Shown here: positions 47,642-59,685 of the stretch, in pieces | Layout of the letters: every line of letters starts with the position of its first letter | How positions within the stretch are numbered: position 1 is the first letter of the stretch | Source: Yersinia hibernica | Lineage (GTDB): Bacteria > Pseudomonadota > Gammaproteobacteria > Enterobacterales > Enterobacteriaceae | Length of the DNA: 64,000 nucleotides | Assembly (NCBI RefSeq): GCF_004124235.1 | Contig: NZ_CP032487.1 | Span: 2,294,001 to 2,358,000 of the forward strand | Direction: 5' to 3' | Translations under genes and position numbers: made by a program | Notes under the pieces: generated by a model | The model's input: only the letters and a program-made list of their open reading frames with translations | Database searches by the model: none | Told to the model about the DNA's origin: nothing

Positions 47642-49099
47642 ATGCCTGAGCGTTCCATCTCCGTTCATCTGGCGCTGATGTTTGCCTTATCCGCGCTGCT
47701 GATTGTGTCCGTTATCGGCATCCTGCTCAGAAGCTCCTTGCATGACTCTTTGCAAAAGCAGATGCACAACGAACTGCTGTTCCGGGAATCATTAATGAGT
47801 CCGTGGATCACCGCCCGAACCTCGGCTGACGGCTGGTCGACGCTGGCCAATAAATTCACCTTATTAACCAATTCTGAAGGCGAGCGCGTTCGCTACTGGA
47901 TAGTAAGCGATAACCCACGCTTTAGCATGGGGGGAACACCACCGGTAGGTGTTCAATGGTCTTCATTACAGGAGGGCTTTAATAAAGTGCCCGGTGCATC
48001 AGAAAGTGCATGCTCGCTGTTTCTGTTAGTGAAAACTATCCCCGCGAACGGAGAAAGACCTGAGCTGCGCTATGTGGTTGCCATCGACTCCACGCCGTAC
48101 ATGGGCACACTCGATGCGTTCACGCGTACACTGCTGATCATTACCGCACTGGGCGTCGTGATTGTCGCCTTACTGGGATACGTCGTTTCAAGGATCGGTC
48201 TTCGTCCCGTTGGCGCGCTCAGTAAACAGGCCCGGCAACTCGCTCCCGGCGACCATGGTCAGCGCCTGAATACCGAAGCATTACCTGACGAATTACAGCA
48301 ATTAGCATCATCTTTTAATGGCGTGCTAGAACGGCAAGAGGTCGCCTGGAGGCAGCTCGAAAGCTTTAATGCCGATGTTGCGCATGAACTCCGAACTCCG
48401 CTGACTAATCTGATCGGCCAGACGCAGCTGGGTCTCTCGCGCCGACGTTCGCATGATGAACTGGAAGAGTTATTGGGTTCCAATCTCGAGGAGCTTGAAC
48501 GCATGACGTCTATCGTTAACGACATGCTGTTCCTGTCCCATGCCCACGCGGGTGAACATGCGTCCCAGCTGACTAAGGTGTCCCTGCGGGAAGAAACCCT
48601 GAAAACAGTGGAGTATGTGGAACCCTCTTTTGCTGAAAAACAGCTCTCTCTGGATGTTCAGGGCGACGTCACCGCGCATATCGACCGACGGCTGTTCCAC
48701 CGCTCACTGGCTAATTTACTGGAAAACAGCGCAAGGCATTCACCCTCCAATAGCACGGTTATGGTGCGGTTAAGCGAAACCGGTCATCAAGCCTGTGTTG
48801 AAGTGTCAAACCCGGGCGATCCGATAGCGCCAGAGCACTTACACCGGCTTTTCGAGCGGTTCTATCGCGTTGACACCTCCCGAGCCAGGAGTGATACCCA
48901 TCATGGACTGGGCCTGTCGATCGTGCGTGCTGTCGCCATTATGCACCGGGGAGATGTCTTTGCCCGTAGTGAAGGTGGCATCAATACATTTGGCCTCACC
49001 TTTGCGATACAAGCGGATAAAGCGGCGGGCAATGCTCAATTCGGCGCTGAGCCGGGACCAGGTTTAACTGACAGAATTGTCAGGGGGGCGTCAGCCTGA
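47642..49099 (+). CDS. Heavy-metal/oxidant-type sensor histidine kinase
   Basis: Kinase of about 485 residues: TM1 near 12-32, a periplasmic loop of about 130 residues, TM2 near 165-185, HAMP, the phospho-His in AHELRTPLTNLIGQTQLGL, and the ATP lid NLLENSARHS with HHGLGLSIVRAVA. It matches the CusS/HprS class. The loop has a single Cys (ESACS) and few His or Met, so a copper-type site is not obvious. I start at 47642, after AAGGGG; a start at 47627 is possible. The stop overlaps the region of regulator box 2. Confidence 0.91.
   Translation: MPERSISVHLALMFALSALLIVSVIGILLRSSLHDSLQKQMHNELLFRESLMSPWITARTSADGWSTLANKFTLLTNSEGERVRYWIVSDNPRFSMGGTPPVGVQWSSLQEGFNKVPGASESACSLFLLVKTIPANGERPELRYVVAIDSTPYMGTLDAFTRTLLIITALGVVIVALLGYVVSRIGLRPVGALSKQARQLAPGDHGQRLNTEALPDELQQLASSFNGVLERQEVAWRQLESFNADVAHELRTPLTNLIGQTQLGLSRRRSHDELEELLGSNLEELERMTSIVNDMLFLSHAHAGEHASQLTKVSLREETLKTVEYVEPSFAEKQLSLDVQGDVTAHIDRRLFHRSLANLLENSARHSPSNSTVMVRLSETGHQACVEVSNPGDPIAPEHLHRLFERFYRVDTSRARSDTHHGLGLSIVRAVAIMHRGDVFARSEGGINTFGLTFAIQADKAAGNAQFGAEPGPGLTDRIVRGASA
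49068..49095 (+). promoter_or_regulatory. Regulator box 2 (upstream of cupin operon)
   Basis: CTGACA-GAAT-TGTCAG then CGTCAGC at the same 7-base distance as in box 1; 22 of 28 positions equal box 1. The 7-4-7 direct repeat is TTGTCAG-GGGG-GCGTCAG. It lies inside the last codons of the kinase gene, 69 bases before the cupin start, and is extended by CTGACG as a second palindrome. Confidence 0.75.
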
Positions 49100-49163
49100 C
49101 GTCATTACTCCCTCGATAAAATCATCGCAGGCAATCCCCTCTTCATTGATAAGGACGCTTTGC

Positions 49164-49643
49164 ATGATCGGACATTTACGTTACTTCGGGCTGTTACTGC
49201 CCCTCTTCACATTTTCATCCTGGACAGCGGAGCAAAATCCCGCTGTCCATATCGCCCCCGCAGGAAGTCAGAGCGCGGTGTTCGGGCCAGCCGAGAACTT
49301 TACCGGTCGCGTCAGGGTTGATCCTCTCTTCAAACCGGATAACGATATCCGTGTTTCAGGGGCTTATGTCACCTTTGAGCCTGGAGCCCGTTCCGCCTGG
49401 CATACGCATCCGGCAGGCCAGCGGCTAATTGTGACCTCTGGTGTTGGGCTCACCCAACAAGAAGGCCAGCCGGTGCAGGTTATCCGCGCCGGTGACGTTG
49501 TCTCTTGCCCGGCGGGCGTCAAACACTGGCACGGGGCGGCCCCCGGCAGCGCGATGACGCATCTGGCGATAACCGGGATTGTGGATGGCAAAAGCGTTAA
49601 CTGGATGGAGAAAGTGACAGATGAACAATACCACGCCCATTAA
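49164..49643 (+). CDS. Exported cupin-domain protein
   Basis: Protein of 159 residues with a signal peptide (about 1-23, ending SSWTA) and one cupin fold. The metal-binding motif is [15 protein letters not shown] (His, His, Gln), and the second motif [12 protein letters not shown] supplies further His. Members of this group are often annotated as mandelonitrile lyase-like cupins; the reaction here is unknown. AAGGA precedes the ATG at 49164. It overlaps the next gene by 23 bases. It begins the operon downstream of regulator box 2. Confidence 0.83.
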   Translation: MIGHLRYFGLLLPLFTFSSWTAEQNPAVHIAPAGSQSAVFGPAENFTGRVRVDPLFKPDNDIRVSGAYVTFEPGARSAWHTHPAGQRLIVTSGVGLTQQEGQPVQVIRAGDVVSCPAGVKHWHGAAPGSAMTHLAITGIVDGKSVNWMEKVTDEQYHAH

Positions 49644-50382
49644 AGCATTAGCGGCAGCGGTACTGCTGACCTTTGGTTTTGGTCTCGCGGCACATGCTGC
49701 GCCCGTCAATAAAGGAGCCTCAGAAATGCACCACGAACAAACGGTTTCAGATACGCTGTCAGCCCGCCAGCAGGCCATCCCGTTAATTGCGGCAACGATG
49801 GCCAGCAGTCAGATGGATAAGCTGAATACTGCACTTAATCAGGGGCTTGACGCCGGGCTGACGATAAACGAAACCAAAGAAATTCTCGTCCAGCTTTATG
49901 CTTACACGGGTTTCCCCCGTAGCCTGAATGCGCTGAATGCGCTGATGAAGGTCGTCGAAGCACGTCAACAACGTGGCATCGAAGACGTTGAGGGCAAAGA
50001 GCCGGTTGCCCCGATCCCTGTCGGGGATGAGCTTCGCCGTATCGGTACCGCAAACCAGACAAAAATCTCAGGCGCTCCCGTCCAAGGCCCGCTGTTTGAT
50101 TTTGCCCCGGTGATTAACCAGTTCCTGCAAGCGCATCTTTTCGGTGATATTTTCGCCCGCGATAACCTCGACTGGCAAAGCCGCGAGCTGGCAACGGTTG
50201 GCGCATTAGCGGCCACACCAGGCGTTGAAGCCCAGCTGTTATCGCATACCCGAGCCAGCATGCGGGTCGGCCTGACGGCAGCGCAGCTGCGCCAGCTGGC
50301 ACAGGTTCTGCGTGAACATGGCGAAAGTGATGCAGCAACGCGAGCAGAAAAGGCGCTGCAGCAGGCGCTCGCAAACAAGTAG
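49621..50382 (+). CDS. Exported carboxymuconolactone decarboxylase (AhpD-like) protein
   Basis: Protein of 253 residues with a signal peptide (about 1-27, AAHAAP) and two CMD-type repeats, near residues 50-115 and 170-245. The first includes [20 protein letters not shown], the second [20 protein letters not shown]. The CxxC pair of AhpD is absent; no Cys is present in the mature chain, so thiol peroxidase-reductase activity is not expected. It probably works with the cupin encoded just before, as the two overlap. Confidence 0.84.
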   Translation: MNNTTPIKALAAAVLLTFGFGLAAHAAPVNKGASEMHHEQTVSDTLSARQQAIPLIAATMASSQMDKLNTALNQGLDAGLTINETKEILVQLYAYTGFPRSLNALNALMKVVEARQQRGIEDVEGKEPVAPIPVGDELRRIGTANQTKISGAPVQGPLFDFAPVINQFLQAHLFGDIFARDNLDWQSRELATVGALAATPGVEAQLLSHTRASMRVGLTAAQLRQLAQVLREHGESDAATRAEKALQQALANK

Positions 50383-50391
50383 GAGTAGGTT

Positions 50392-50976
50392 ATGGAGCAT
50401 GATCCCAACCGCAGAATGTTAATCACCGCACTTGCCGGGCTCACGCTGGCGAACGTCTCTCTGGCATCGGCAGCCACCGGAACCGCAAACGTGCAGGGTA
50501 AAAACCGTGTTCTGGTGGCGTACTTTTCCCGCAGCGGAAATACACGAGTCATTGCGGGCGTCATTCACCGCAGCCTGAATACCGATCTGTTTGAAATCGA
50601 ACCGGTTACGCCTTATCCGGAAGACTATTTTCAGACCGTTGAACAGGCGAAAAAAGAGCGTGAGCGAGGCGTAAAACCGGCATTAAAAAATAGCGTCGCA
50701 GATATCTCACGCTACGAGACCGTATATTTAGGCTTTCCTGTCTGGGGGACCAGCGTGCCGCCTGTAGTGCAAGCATTTCTCAGCAGCCACAACCTTGCGG
50801 GCAAATTACTCATCCCCTTTATTACTCACGGTGGCTACGGTAAAGGAGGCAGCGACGACATCCTTGCCAGTCTCGCCCCAACTGCGCGTCGGGAAAAACC
50901 GCTGGTCATTGAATGCGACCAGGAGCGAAGAACCACTGAAACGGTAACAAGTTGGTTAGAGACAATACGCAGTTAA
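50392..50976 (+). CDS. Tat-leader flavodoxin
   Basis: Flavodoxin-like protein of 194 residues. The N-terminus NRRMLITALAGLTLANVSLA looks like a Tat leader. The FMN phosphate loop is YFSRSGNTRVIA, and the 50s and 90s loops are in LGFPVWGTSVPP and THGGYGKGGSDD. An exported flavodoxin suggests electron transfer or quinone chemistry in the periplasm. It begins 9 bases after the CMD stop with AGGAG before the ATG. Confidence 0.84.
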   Translation: MEHDPNRRMLITALAGLTLANVSLASAATGTANVQGKNRVLVAYFSRSGNTRVIAGVIHRSLNTDLFEIEPVTPYPEDYFQTVEQAKKERERGVKPALKNSVADISRYETVYLGFPVWGTSVPPVVQAFLSSHNLAGKLLIPFITHGGYGKGGSDDILASLAPTARREKPLVIECDQERRTTETVTSWLETIRS

Positions 50977-51083
50977 TCGTCCGCATTCATGAGTCTGCCA
51001 AATAAGGGCAATCAGGGGTGCTAAATAATTAACGCTGACTACTCAGATATGATTGAACGGCAAACATAACAGAGGATGTAATC

Positions 51084-52148
51084 TTGAAGACAATCTTAAA
51101 AACGCTGGCCATCTGCGTGATGGCGGGTGGCCTGATGGCTCAGTCGGTATACGCCGAGCCGCTGGTCATTCAGGAACAGGGAAGCTTTTCTGCCGGTGGC
51201 ACTATCATCACCGCACCAGGAACATTTGATGCAAAAAAGCCGCTGGATTCAGCTGGCCAAACCTACCATGGTGATCATGCCTCAGTGTTCTACCAAATTC
51301 CGGAAAATCCGCATAAATATCCTATCGTCATGCTGCACGGCGCGGGTCAGTTCTCCCGTACCTGGGAAAGTACCCCGGATGGTCGCGAAGGGTTCCAGAA
51401 CATATTCCTGCGTCGCGGGTTCTCAACCTATCTTGTCGATCAGCCACGCCGTGGCAGCGCCGGGCGCACGACTATAGAAGGTACTATTACGCCTAAACCG
51501 GATGAACAAATGTGGTTCAACCAGTTCCGCGTTGGCGTGTGGCCAGAGTATTTTAAGGGTGTTCAGTTCTCTCACGACAAAGAAGCGTTGAACCAGTATT
51601 TCCGCCAGATGACCCCGAACACCGGGCCGTTTGATATCAATGTCATCTCTGATGCGATGTCCGCCGTCGTGGATAAATCCGGCCCCGCTATCCTCTTCAC
51701 CCACTCTCAGGGTGGCGGACCAGGTTGGTACACGGCGATGAAAAATGACAAGGTCAAAGCCATTGTCGCCTTTGAGCCTGGCAGCAGCTTTGTCTTCCCG
51801 GAAAAAGAACTCCCTGCCCCTATGCCAAGCGCGTTTGACACGCTGAAGGGTGAGCCTGTGCCAATGGAACAGTTTATGGCACTGACCAAAATCCCGATTC
51901 TGATTATTTACGGCGATAACATACCGGATAAGCCTGTCACCATGCCTGCGCAGGACAGCTGGCGCGTACGCCTGGCAATGGCTCGGGAGTGGCGTGACGT
52001 GGTGAACAAGCATGGCGGTGATGTGACGGTGACGCATCTGCCTGAAGTGGGAATCAAAGGAAATACCCACTTCCCGTTCTCTGATTTAAATAATGTGCAG
52101 ATTGCTGATTTGGTGAGTAAATTCCTGAAGGAAAAAGATCTGCAGTAG
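51084..52148 (+). CDS. Exported alpha/beta-hydrolase
   Basis: Sec signal peptide (about 1-24, AQSVYAEP) and a hydrolase domain. The oxyanion region is VMLHGAGQFSRTWES, the nucleophile Ser is in LFTHSQGGGPGW, an acid residue is probably in IYGDNIPD, and the His in GNTHFPF. It is a member of the esterase group often found with aldo-keto reductases. It follows the flavodoxin by 107 bases on the same strand and may have its own promoter. Substrate unknown. Confidence 0.83.
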   Translation: MKTILKTLAICVMAGGLMAQSVYAEPLVIQEQGSFSAGGTIITAPGTFDAKKPLDSAGQTYHGDHASVFYQIPENPHKYPIVMLHGAGQFSRTWESTPDGREGFQNIFLRRGFSTYLVDQPRRGSAGRTTIEGTITPKPDEQMWFNQFRVGVWPEYFKGVQFSHDKEALNQYFRQMTPNTGPFDINVISDAMSAVVDKSGPAILFTHSQGGGPGWYTAMKNDKVKAIVAFEPGSSFVFPEKELPAPMPSAFDTLKGEPVPMEQFMALTKIPILIIYGDNIPDKPVTMPAQDSWRVRLAMAREWRDVVNKHGGDVTVTHLPEVGIKGNTHFPFSDLNNVQIADLVSKFLKEKDLQ

Positions 52149-52353
52149 GACGAGATTATAGCGAGCCTTCATTAATGAAGGCTCAAAACAAATATAAGCT
52201 TTATATAATTAAAAAGGCCTAATCCTGGCGGTAAATTGTTGAACGTGACTGTCCGCTGTGAGCGAGGAGCTGACCTAAATATATAGCTTAAAACATGCGA
52301 TGATGATTGAGCTGCAGCCAGGTTTCAGAAGGACCGGCAGATCTGCGGATGGA

Positions 52354-53247
52354 TTACTTCAGCTCCAGCACACTTATCACATGGGCAATATCCGCGATAT
52401 CGCCTACTGACAACGGTTGCAGAGGTCGAGGCAGGCAATCCATGTCAGTAAGCCCAAGCACACCAGCAGCAGCGGCAATAACGCGAATACTTCCGCCATG
52501 TTTACGGAACAGCGACCACAACGGCTCAAGGTGGGTTGTCAGGGCAGTAACGCGTTGATGATCGTTTGCCGCCGCTGCTTCAGTGATTTGTTTCGCCATC
52601 TCAGGGAACAGACCGCCACACACGGAATACCAGACTTCACAACCAGCGTTTAATCCCAGCCCCGCATAAGCGTCGCCACTGATACCGATTGTTACGCCAG
52701 GGCGCAGATGTTGACGTAGCGCATTCACCCGCTCAGTCGCTGCAGCTGGGCTATCCGGGACGCCAGGGATCTTGACCGAGCGAACGCCCTCAAGTGATGA
52801 GAGACGGCCGTGGAGTTCATCCGTAAAGATAAAATGCGTAGTACCCGGATTATCATAGATACACACCGGTACAGACACGTGCCGGGTAACGGTTTCAAAG
52901 AGTGACAAGACTTCTTCGTCACGTAGTGACTGGTAGCTGACTGCCGGGAGTAACAAGGCATTCGCGCCAGCTGCCTGTGCATCATCTGCCAGGTGCAGGA
53001 TAGCATCGGTATTGACGGCACCCACGCATACCATCATTGGGATATTCCCGGCATGCTGTTTTGCCAGCGTTGCTACGCGCTTGCGCTGCTCCCGGGTCAG
53101 ATAGGCGTAGCTTCCGGTTGACCCCAGGATGCCCATAGAATCAACCTGGGCCTCTGTAAGACGGGAAAGAATATGGCTGAAACCCTTTTCATCCACGCCG
53201 CTGGCGGTGACTGGGGTCAATGGAAACGCCGACAAGCCGGTAAACAT
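52354..53247 (-). CDS. DapA/NanA-superfamily aldolase or lyase
   Basis: Protein of 297 residues with the DHDPS barrel. The Schiff-base Lys is in VRSVKIPG, the Tyr in CIYDNPGTTHF, and the start is FPLTPVTASG; GSTGSYAYLT is the substrate loop. It is not the housekeeping DapA; substrates could be keto acids or sugar acids. It is followed upstream by the B3/B4 gene with a 21-base gap, so the two are probably co-transcribed. Confidence 0.87.
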   Translation of the reverse strand: MFTGLSAFPLTPVTASGVDEKGFSHILSRLTEAQVDSMGILGSTGSYAYLTREQRKRVATLAKQHAGNIPMMVCVGAVNTDAILHLADDAQAAGANALLLPAVSYQSLRDEEVLSLFETVTRHVSVPVCIYDNPGTTHFIFTDELHGRLSSLEGVRSVKIPGVPDSPAAATERVNALRQHLRPGVTIGISGDAYAGLGLNAGCEVWYSVCGGLFPEMAKQITEAAAANDHQRVTALTTHLEPLWSLFRKHGGSIRVIAAAAGVLGLTDMDCLPRPLQPLSVGDIADIAHVISVLELK

Positions 53248-53268
53248 AACTGTTTCTCCTGAATGATA

Positions 53269-53964
53269 TTACTGGTGTTGTTCTTCGATGAGAGCAACGT
53301 CAAACCACAGGCCGGGCATCATTTTTTCAAGCCCATCGGTCAGCATCTTCCCGGCTTCGTGAAGTCTCTCCAGCGGCATCTGTGGGAGACTCTCCAGAAT
53401 GAACCACATTTCCTGAGCTTCCACACCTAAGCGGGTTCTGATCCCCTGTCGCCAGTTCCATCGACGGCAGGTCACTCCGGTATCATCACACCAGATAACC
53501 TCGCCTTGAGAAGGATATTCAACGACCGCTTCACCCTCCTTGACGGTATCAAAAGGCTCGGTTCCTTTTGCCACAGCCAGACGTGGCGCCCCCTGATAAG
53601 CAGAGATATTCTCTCCACCAACCGGAACGGCATAGCGGAGGCTAACGGCATTATAAAGATCAACGATGGGGTCGAGCGCTGGCATCGTTCCGTCACGTAG
53701 TACGCGCTTACGTAACGCATCCGCTGAGCAAGGAGTGCGTTTAGGTTTAGCGCCAAATTTTTGAAAAACTTCGGCCCATGCGGCCAGATGAGATTCCGCC
53801 CATTCAGGTTCACCGGCCAGAACGGCTTCGCAGGCTTCCCGCAGCGCCGTTTCTCCAGTGTCGGGATTAAGCACTGGCGCAGCTTTTACGTAGATACTGA
53901 GTGCCCGAAAACCTGGCGCAATGCGATAAATTTCAGGGGCAATTGACGGAGATACTGTTAACAC
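53269..53964 (-). CDS. B3/B4 tRNA-binding-domain protein
   Basis: Protein of 231 residues that resembles stand-alone B3/B4 domains of phenylalanyl-tRNA synthetase beta subunit. Recognisable parts are KRTPCSADALRKRVLRDG, DPIVDLYNAVSLRYAVPVGG and EVIWCDDTGVTCRRWNWRQG. It may be a trans-editing or tRNA-interacting protein; function is unproven. It is divergent from the XRE-cupin gene with only 43 bases between, so that regulator probably controls it. Confidence 0.82.
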   Translation of the reverse strand: MLTVSPSIAPEIYRIAPGFRALSIYVKAAPVLNPDTGETALREACEAVLAGEPEWAESHLAAWAEVFQKFGAKPKRTPCSADALRKRVLRDGTMPALDPIVDLYNAVSLRYAVPVGGENISAYQGAPRLAVAKGTEPFDTVKEGEAVVEYPSQGEVIWCDDTGVTCRRWNWRQGIRTRLGVEAQEMWFILESLPQMPLERLHEAGKMLTDGLEKMMPGLWFDVALIEEQHQ

Positions 53965-54000
53965 GTGATAATCCTGTAATGACTAATTTACTCCATAATA

Positions 54001-54038
54001 ATGACCGATGACCAAAAAAGTCAATTTAATGACCGATG
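54001..54038. promoter_or_regulatory. Direct repeat in the B3/B4-XRE divergent region
   Basis: ATGACCGATG occurs at 54001-54010 and again at 54029-54038, 28 bases apart. It overlaps the possible starts of the XRE gene and lies next to the B3/B4 start. It is a candidate operator for autoregulation. Confidence 0.45.
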
Positions 54039-54610
54039 CGAATTCTATCGTCAACACGGTGAATGAAGCCGTATCCCAGCGGATCAAACTGTATCGTAAG
54101 CAAAAGAAAATATCCCTCGATGAACTCTCCCGTCGGGCGGGCGTCAGCAAAGGAGCGCTGGTTGAGATTGAGGGATGCCGGGCGAATCCCAGCATTGCCC
54201 TGTTATGCCGCTTGGCTGCCGCAATGGGGGTTTCGGTGGCTGATTTTGTGGATGTCAGTTCCAAACCGACCGTGCATCTCATTGCTGAAGATGAGATCCC
54301 AGAATTGTGGGCTGGTGAAAAAGGTGGGAGAGCAAGATTGCTTGCTGGGTCGGGTGGCCCTGATATGACCGAGCTCTGGATGTGGGAAATGCAGCCAGGA
54401 GAAAAGTTTGCTTCACCCGGCCACACGGAAGGGACGCTTGAACTTTTTTATGTTCAGAAGGGCACGCTAACACTGGGCGTACAGGACCATCTGTATCGGG
54501 TAAAAACCGGCTGTTCGGCAACGGCCAGAACGGACGTTCCTCATTTCTATGAAAACCGGGAGGAGGATCCATTGGTATTTCTCATGACGGTACATGAGAA
54601 AGCATCCTGA
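54008..54610 (+). CDS. XRE-family regulator with C-terminal cupin
   Basis: Protein of 200 residues. The helix-turn-helix (about 25-80) includes ISLDELSRRAGVSKGALVEI and NPSIALLCRLAAAM; the cupin part (about 115-195) includes PGHTEGTLELFYVQKGTLTL and DVPHFYEN. This group usually senses small metabolites. The start may be Met8 (54029, MTDANSIV). It overlaps the start of the longest GNAT frame, so they are close or co-transcribed. Confidence 0.88.
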   Translation: MTKKVNLMTDANSIVNTVNEAVSQRIKLYRKQKKISLDELSRRAGVSKGALVEIEGCRANPSIALLCRLAAAMGVSVADFVDVSSKPTVHLIAEDEIPELWAGEKGGRARLLAGSGGPDMTELWMWEMQPGEKFASPGHTEGTLELFYVQKGTLTLGVQDHLYRVKTGCSATARTDVPHFYENREEDPLVFLMTVHEKAS

Positions 54611-54671
54611 GTTGTGGCCCGGTATGCCATTAGGGCTTGTCTCATCAAAGCAAGTTGCAAGGAGTGGTTTA

Positions 54672-55133
54672 GTGGATAATCAGCATCTGAGTTTTACCAA
54701 AGGCCGGTTTACCGTCACAACCGATCCCGCCTTTTTTCAACTGGAAGCCATTCACGATTACCTCTCGCAATCGTCCTGGGCTCCTGGCATTGATGCTGAA
54801 ACGGTCAGGATATCAATCCAGAACAGCCTTTGTTTTGCCCTTCTGGATGGAACAAGACAAATCGGCTTCGCCCGCCTGGTCACAGACCATGCCACTTTTG
54901 GTTATTTGTGCGACGTCTACGTTTTGAACGATTATCAGAAAAGTGGTCTTGGTCGTTGGCTGATTGAATGCTGCCACGCCCATCCATTGATGCCACGTCT
55001 GCGACGAATAATGCTGGTCACAGACAGCGCGCCCTGGCTATATCAGAAACTGGGGTATACCCCCTTGAACCGACCAGATTTTGTCTGGCAAATCAATCGA
55101 CCCGATATTTATCGCAATGCCGGGCAGAAATAA
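54672..55133 (+). CDS. GNAT-family acetyltransferase 1
   Basis: Acetyltransferase of about 153 residues. The acetyl-CoA motif is VYVLNDYQKSGLGRWLIECC, and the C-terminal part contains APWLYQKLGYTPLNRPDF. I prefer the GTG start at 54672 because AAGGAG lies 8 bases upstream; the ATG at 54594 would overlap the XRE gene. The substrate is unknown. It is followed 26 bases later by another GNAT gene. Confidence 0.82.
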   Translation: MDNQHLSFTKGRFTVTTDPAFFQLEAIHDYLSQSSWAPGIDAETVRISIQNSLCFALLDGTRQIGFARLVTDHATFGYLCDVYVLNDYQKSGLGRWLIECCHAHPLMPRLRRIMLVTDSAPWLYQKLGYTPLNRPDFVWQINRPDIYRNAGQK

Positions 55134-55159
55134 CAATATTTTTCAGAGAGTAATGATAA

Positions 55160-55678
55160 ATGTTAATCCGTAGGGCCAGTTCTTCTGATGCAGAAGAGCT
55201 GGCTATTTTAGCCGAGCGAACCTTCAGAAAGACTTTCCAGGATGGTAATACTCAGGAGGATATGGATCTTCACTGCCAGGCAAGCTATTCAACAGATATC
55301 CAGTTGCAAGAAATCCTCAGACAAGACTGGATTACATTAGTCTGCGAATACGAGAGCTACCTGATAGGGTACGCTCAACTGAGGTGGGAAGAGTTTCCAC
55401 CCTGTGTCAATAGCATCCATGCCGGAGAAATTCTGTGCCTGTATGTCGATGAGCTCTACCATGGTAAAGGATTTGCGCAGGCACTGATGCAAAAGTGCTT
55501 TGCTGAATTTGAGGCAAAGGGATCAGATCCTCTCTGGTTAGGTGTCTGGGAACATAACCCAAGGGCAATCTCTTTTTACCGTAAGCTTGGGTTTACCGAG
55601 GTGGGTGAACATATCTTCCAGGTTGGGACAGATCCCCAAAGAGATATCATTATGAAACGCTCAACTTGTGTCAGTTGA
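55160..55678 (+). CDS. GNAT-family acetyltransferase 2
   Basis: Acetyltransferase of 172 residues with the motif LYVDELYHGKGFAQALMQKC and the C-terminal NPRAISFYRKLGFTEVGEH. It resembles the RimI/spermidine-like group only in the fold. It is part of the XRE-GNAT-GNAT run. Substrate unknown; protein or small-amine acetylation are both possible. Confidence 0.83.
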   Translation: MLIRRASSSDAEELAILAERTFRKTFQDGNTQEDMDLHCQASYSTDIQLQEILRQDWITLVCEYESYLIGYAQLRWEEFPPCVNSIHAGEILCLYVDELYHGKGFAQALMQKCFAEFEAKGSDPLWLGVWEHNPRAISFYRKLGFTEVGEHIFQVGTDPQRDIIMKRSTCVS

Positions 55679-55787
55679 ACAAACATTGCGACGTCCACTT
55701 ATGGCACAAAGCCGACCTTCAGCCCGCCCTAAAAATTAATGAACACATCTAATAAACCCTAGCTAATTACCCCACCTAATCGAATAA

Positions 55788-57703
<1,916 letters not shown>

Positions 57704-57727
57704 TATCCAGACGGGTCTACGGACCCG

Positions 57728-58660
<933 letters not shown>

Positions 58661-58769
58661 TCATGAAGGGTGTTCATAGACACAATCATTTTAGCCCTAT
58701 TACTGACAATAATGATAATTGATATTCTGACCGTATCGAAAATAAGCCCTAATTATCAGTAGGTTTATC

Positions 58770-59561
58770 ATGAAAATACTCGTTGCAGGGGCGACAGGAA
58801 GCATTGGCCTTCATGTCGTGAATACCGCTATTGAAATGGGCCATCAGCCTGTAGCGCTGGTCAGAAATAAACGCAAAGTGAAATCGCTTCCTCGGGGAAC
58901 AGATGTTTTTTACGGCGATGTTTCAATGCCTGAAACCCTCACCGATTTGCCGAAAGATATTGATGGCATCATCTTCACCCTCGGTTCCGATGGTCAGGGT
59001 CGTATTGGTGCCAGGGCGATAGATTACGGCGGAGTACGTAATATTTTACGAATTTTCAAGGATACGCCTGTTCGTATCGGCCTGATGACCACAATTGGCG
59101 TGACTGAACGACTCAGCACCTGGAATCAACGCACTGAGGTTCATGACTGGAAAAGACGTGCCGAACGACTGGTGAGGGCCAGTGGTCATCCTTATACCAT
59201 CGTCAGGCCCGGCTGGTTTGATTACAACAATGAGAATGAACACAGAATTGTTATGCTTCAGGGGGACCGCCGCCATGCAGGAACACCGGAAGATGGTGTG
59301 ATATCCCGGGAGCAAATCGCAGAGGTTCTGGTCAGTGCCCTGACCCACGACGAGGCAAAAAATAAAACGTTCGAGCTGGTAGCTGAGCGAGGCGAAGCAC
59401 AGCAGGATCTTACCCCACAGCTTGCAGATCTGCTGGCTGATGATCCACAAAAAAATGATGGGGTTCTGGACATAGACAATATGCCTCTGCGTGAAGAACC
59501 TGACTGCATTATTAACGAGCTGAACCTGTATTCAAAAAAATTAACCAATCTACAACCCTGA
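58770..59561 (+). CDS. NAD(P)-binding atypical short-chain dehydrogenase
   Basis: Protein of 263 residues of the NmrA/NAD(P)H-binding type. The Rossmann motif is VAGATGSIGLHVV at the N-terminus, with RNKRKVK giving NADP preference. RPGWFDYNNENEH near residue 150 takes the place of the catalytic YxxxK of classical enzymes, so it may be a sensor or an epimerase-like enzyme. It is divergent from the LysR gene. Regulator box 3 overlaps its stop codon region. Confidence 0.85.
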   Translation: MKILVAGATGSIGLHVVNTAIEMGHQPVALVRNKRKVKSLPRGTDVFYGDVSMPETLTDLPKDIDGIIFTLGSDGQGRIGARAIDYGGVRNILRIFKDTPVRIGLMTTIGVTERLSTWNQRTEVHDWKRRAERLVRASGHPYTIVRPGWFDYNNENEHRIVMLQGDRRHAGTPEDGVISREQIAEVLVSALTHDEAKNKTFELVAERGEAQQDLTPQLADLLADDPQKNDGVLDIDNMPLREEPDCIINELNLYSKKLTNLQP

Positions 59562-59585
59562 CAATTTTGTCATATAGCGGTCAAC
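59558..59585 (+). promoter_or_regulatory. Regulator box 3 (upstream of DUF1471 gene)
   Basis: CTGACA-ATTT-TGTCAT then GTCA at the same distance as in boxes 1 and 2. The 7-4-7 direct repeat reads TTGTCAT-ATAG-CGGTCAA. It lies about 100 bases before the DUF1471 start and overlaps the end of the dehydrogenase gene. It is likely to respond to the same regulator. Confidence 0.7.
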
Positions 59586-59685
59586 CTCATGACAGCTTAG
59601 GTCTGTATATTTACATACACAGACGGGGATAGTTCCCCTGATACGAATCCAGTTTTAAACATAGATTTTAAAAGAGGTATTAAAT

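Noticed and set aside
47642..49099. Copper-specific sensor CusS
   Set aside because: The family fits, but the periplasmic loop lacks an evident His/Met metal site and no copper efflux genes are adjacent, so I do not assign copper as signal.
51423..52070. A 215-codon minus-strand frame opposite the second hydrolase
   Set aside because: The plus strand encodes a signal peptide and a complete hydrolase motif set; the antisense frame shows no domain.
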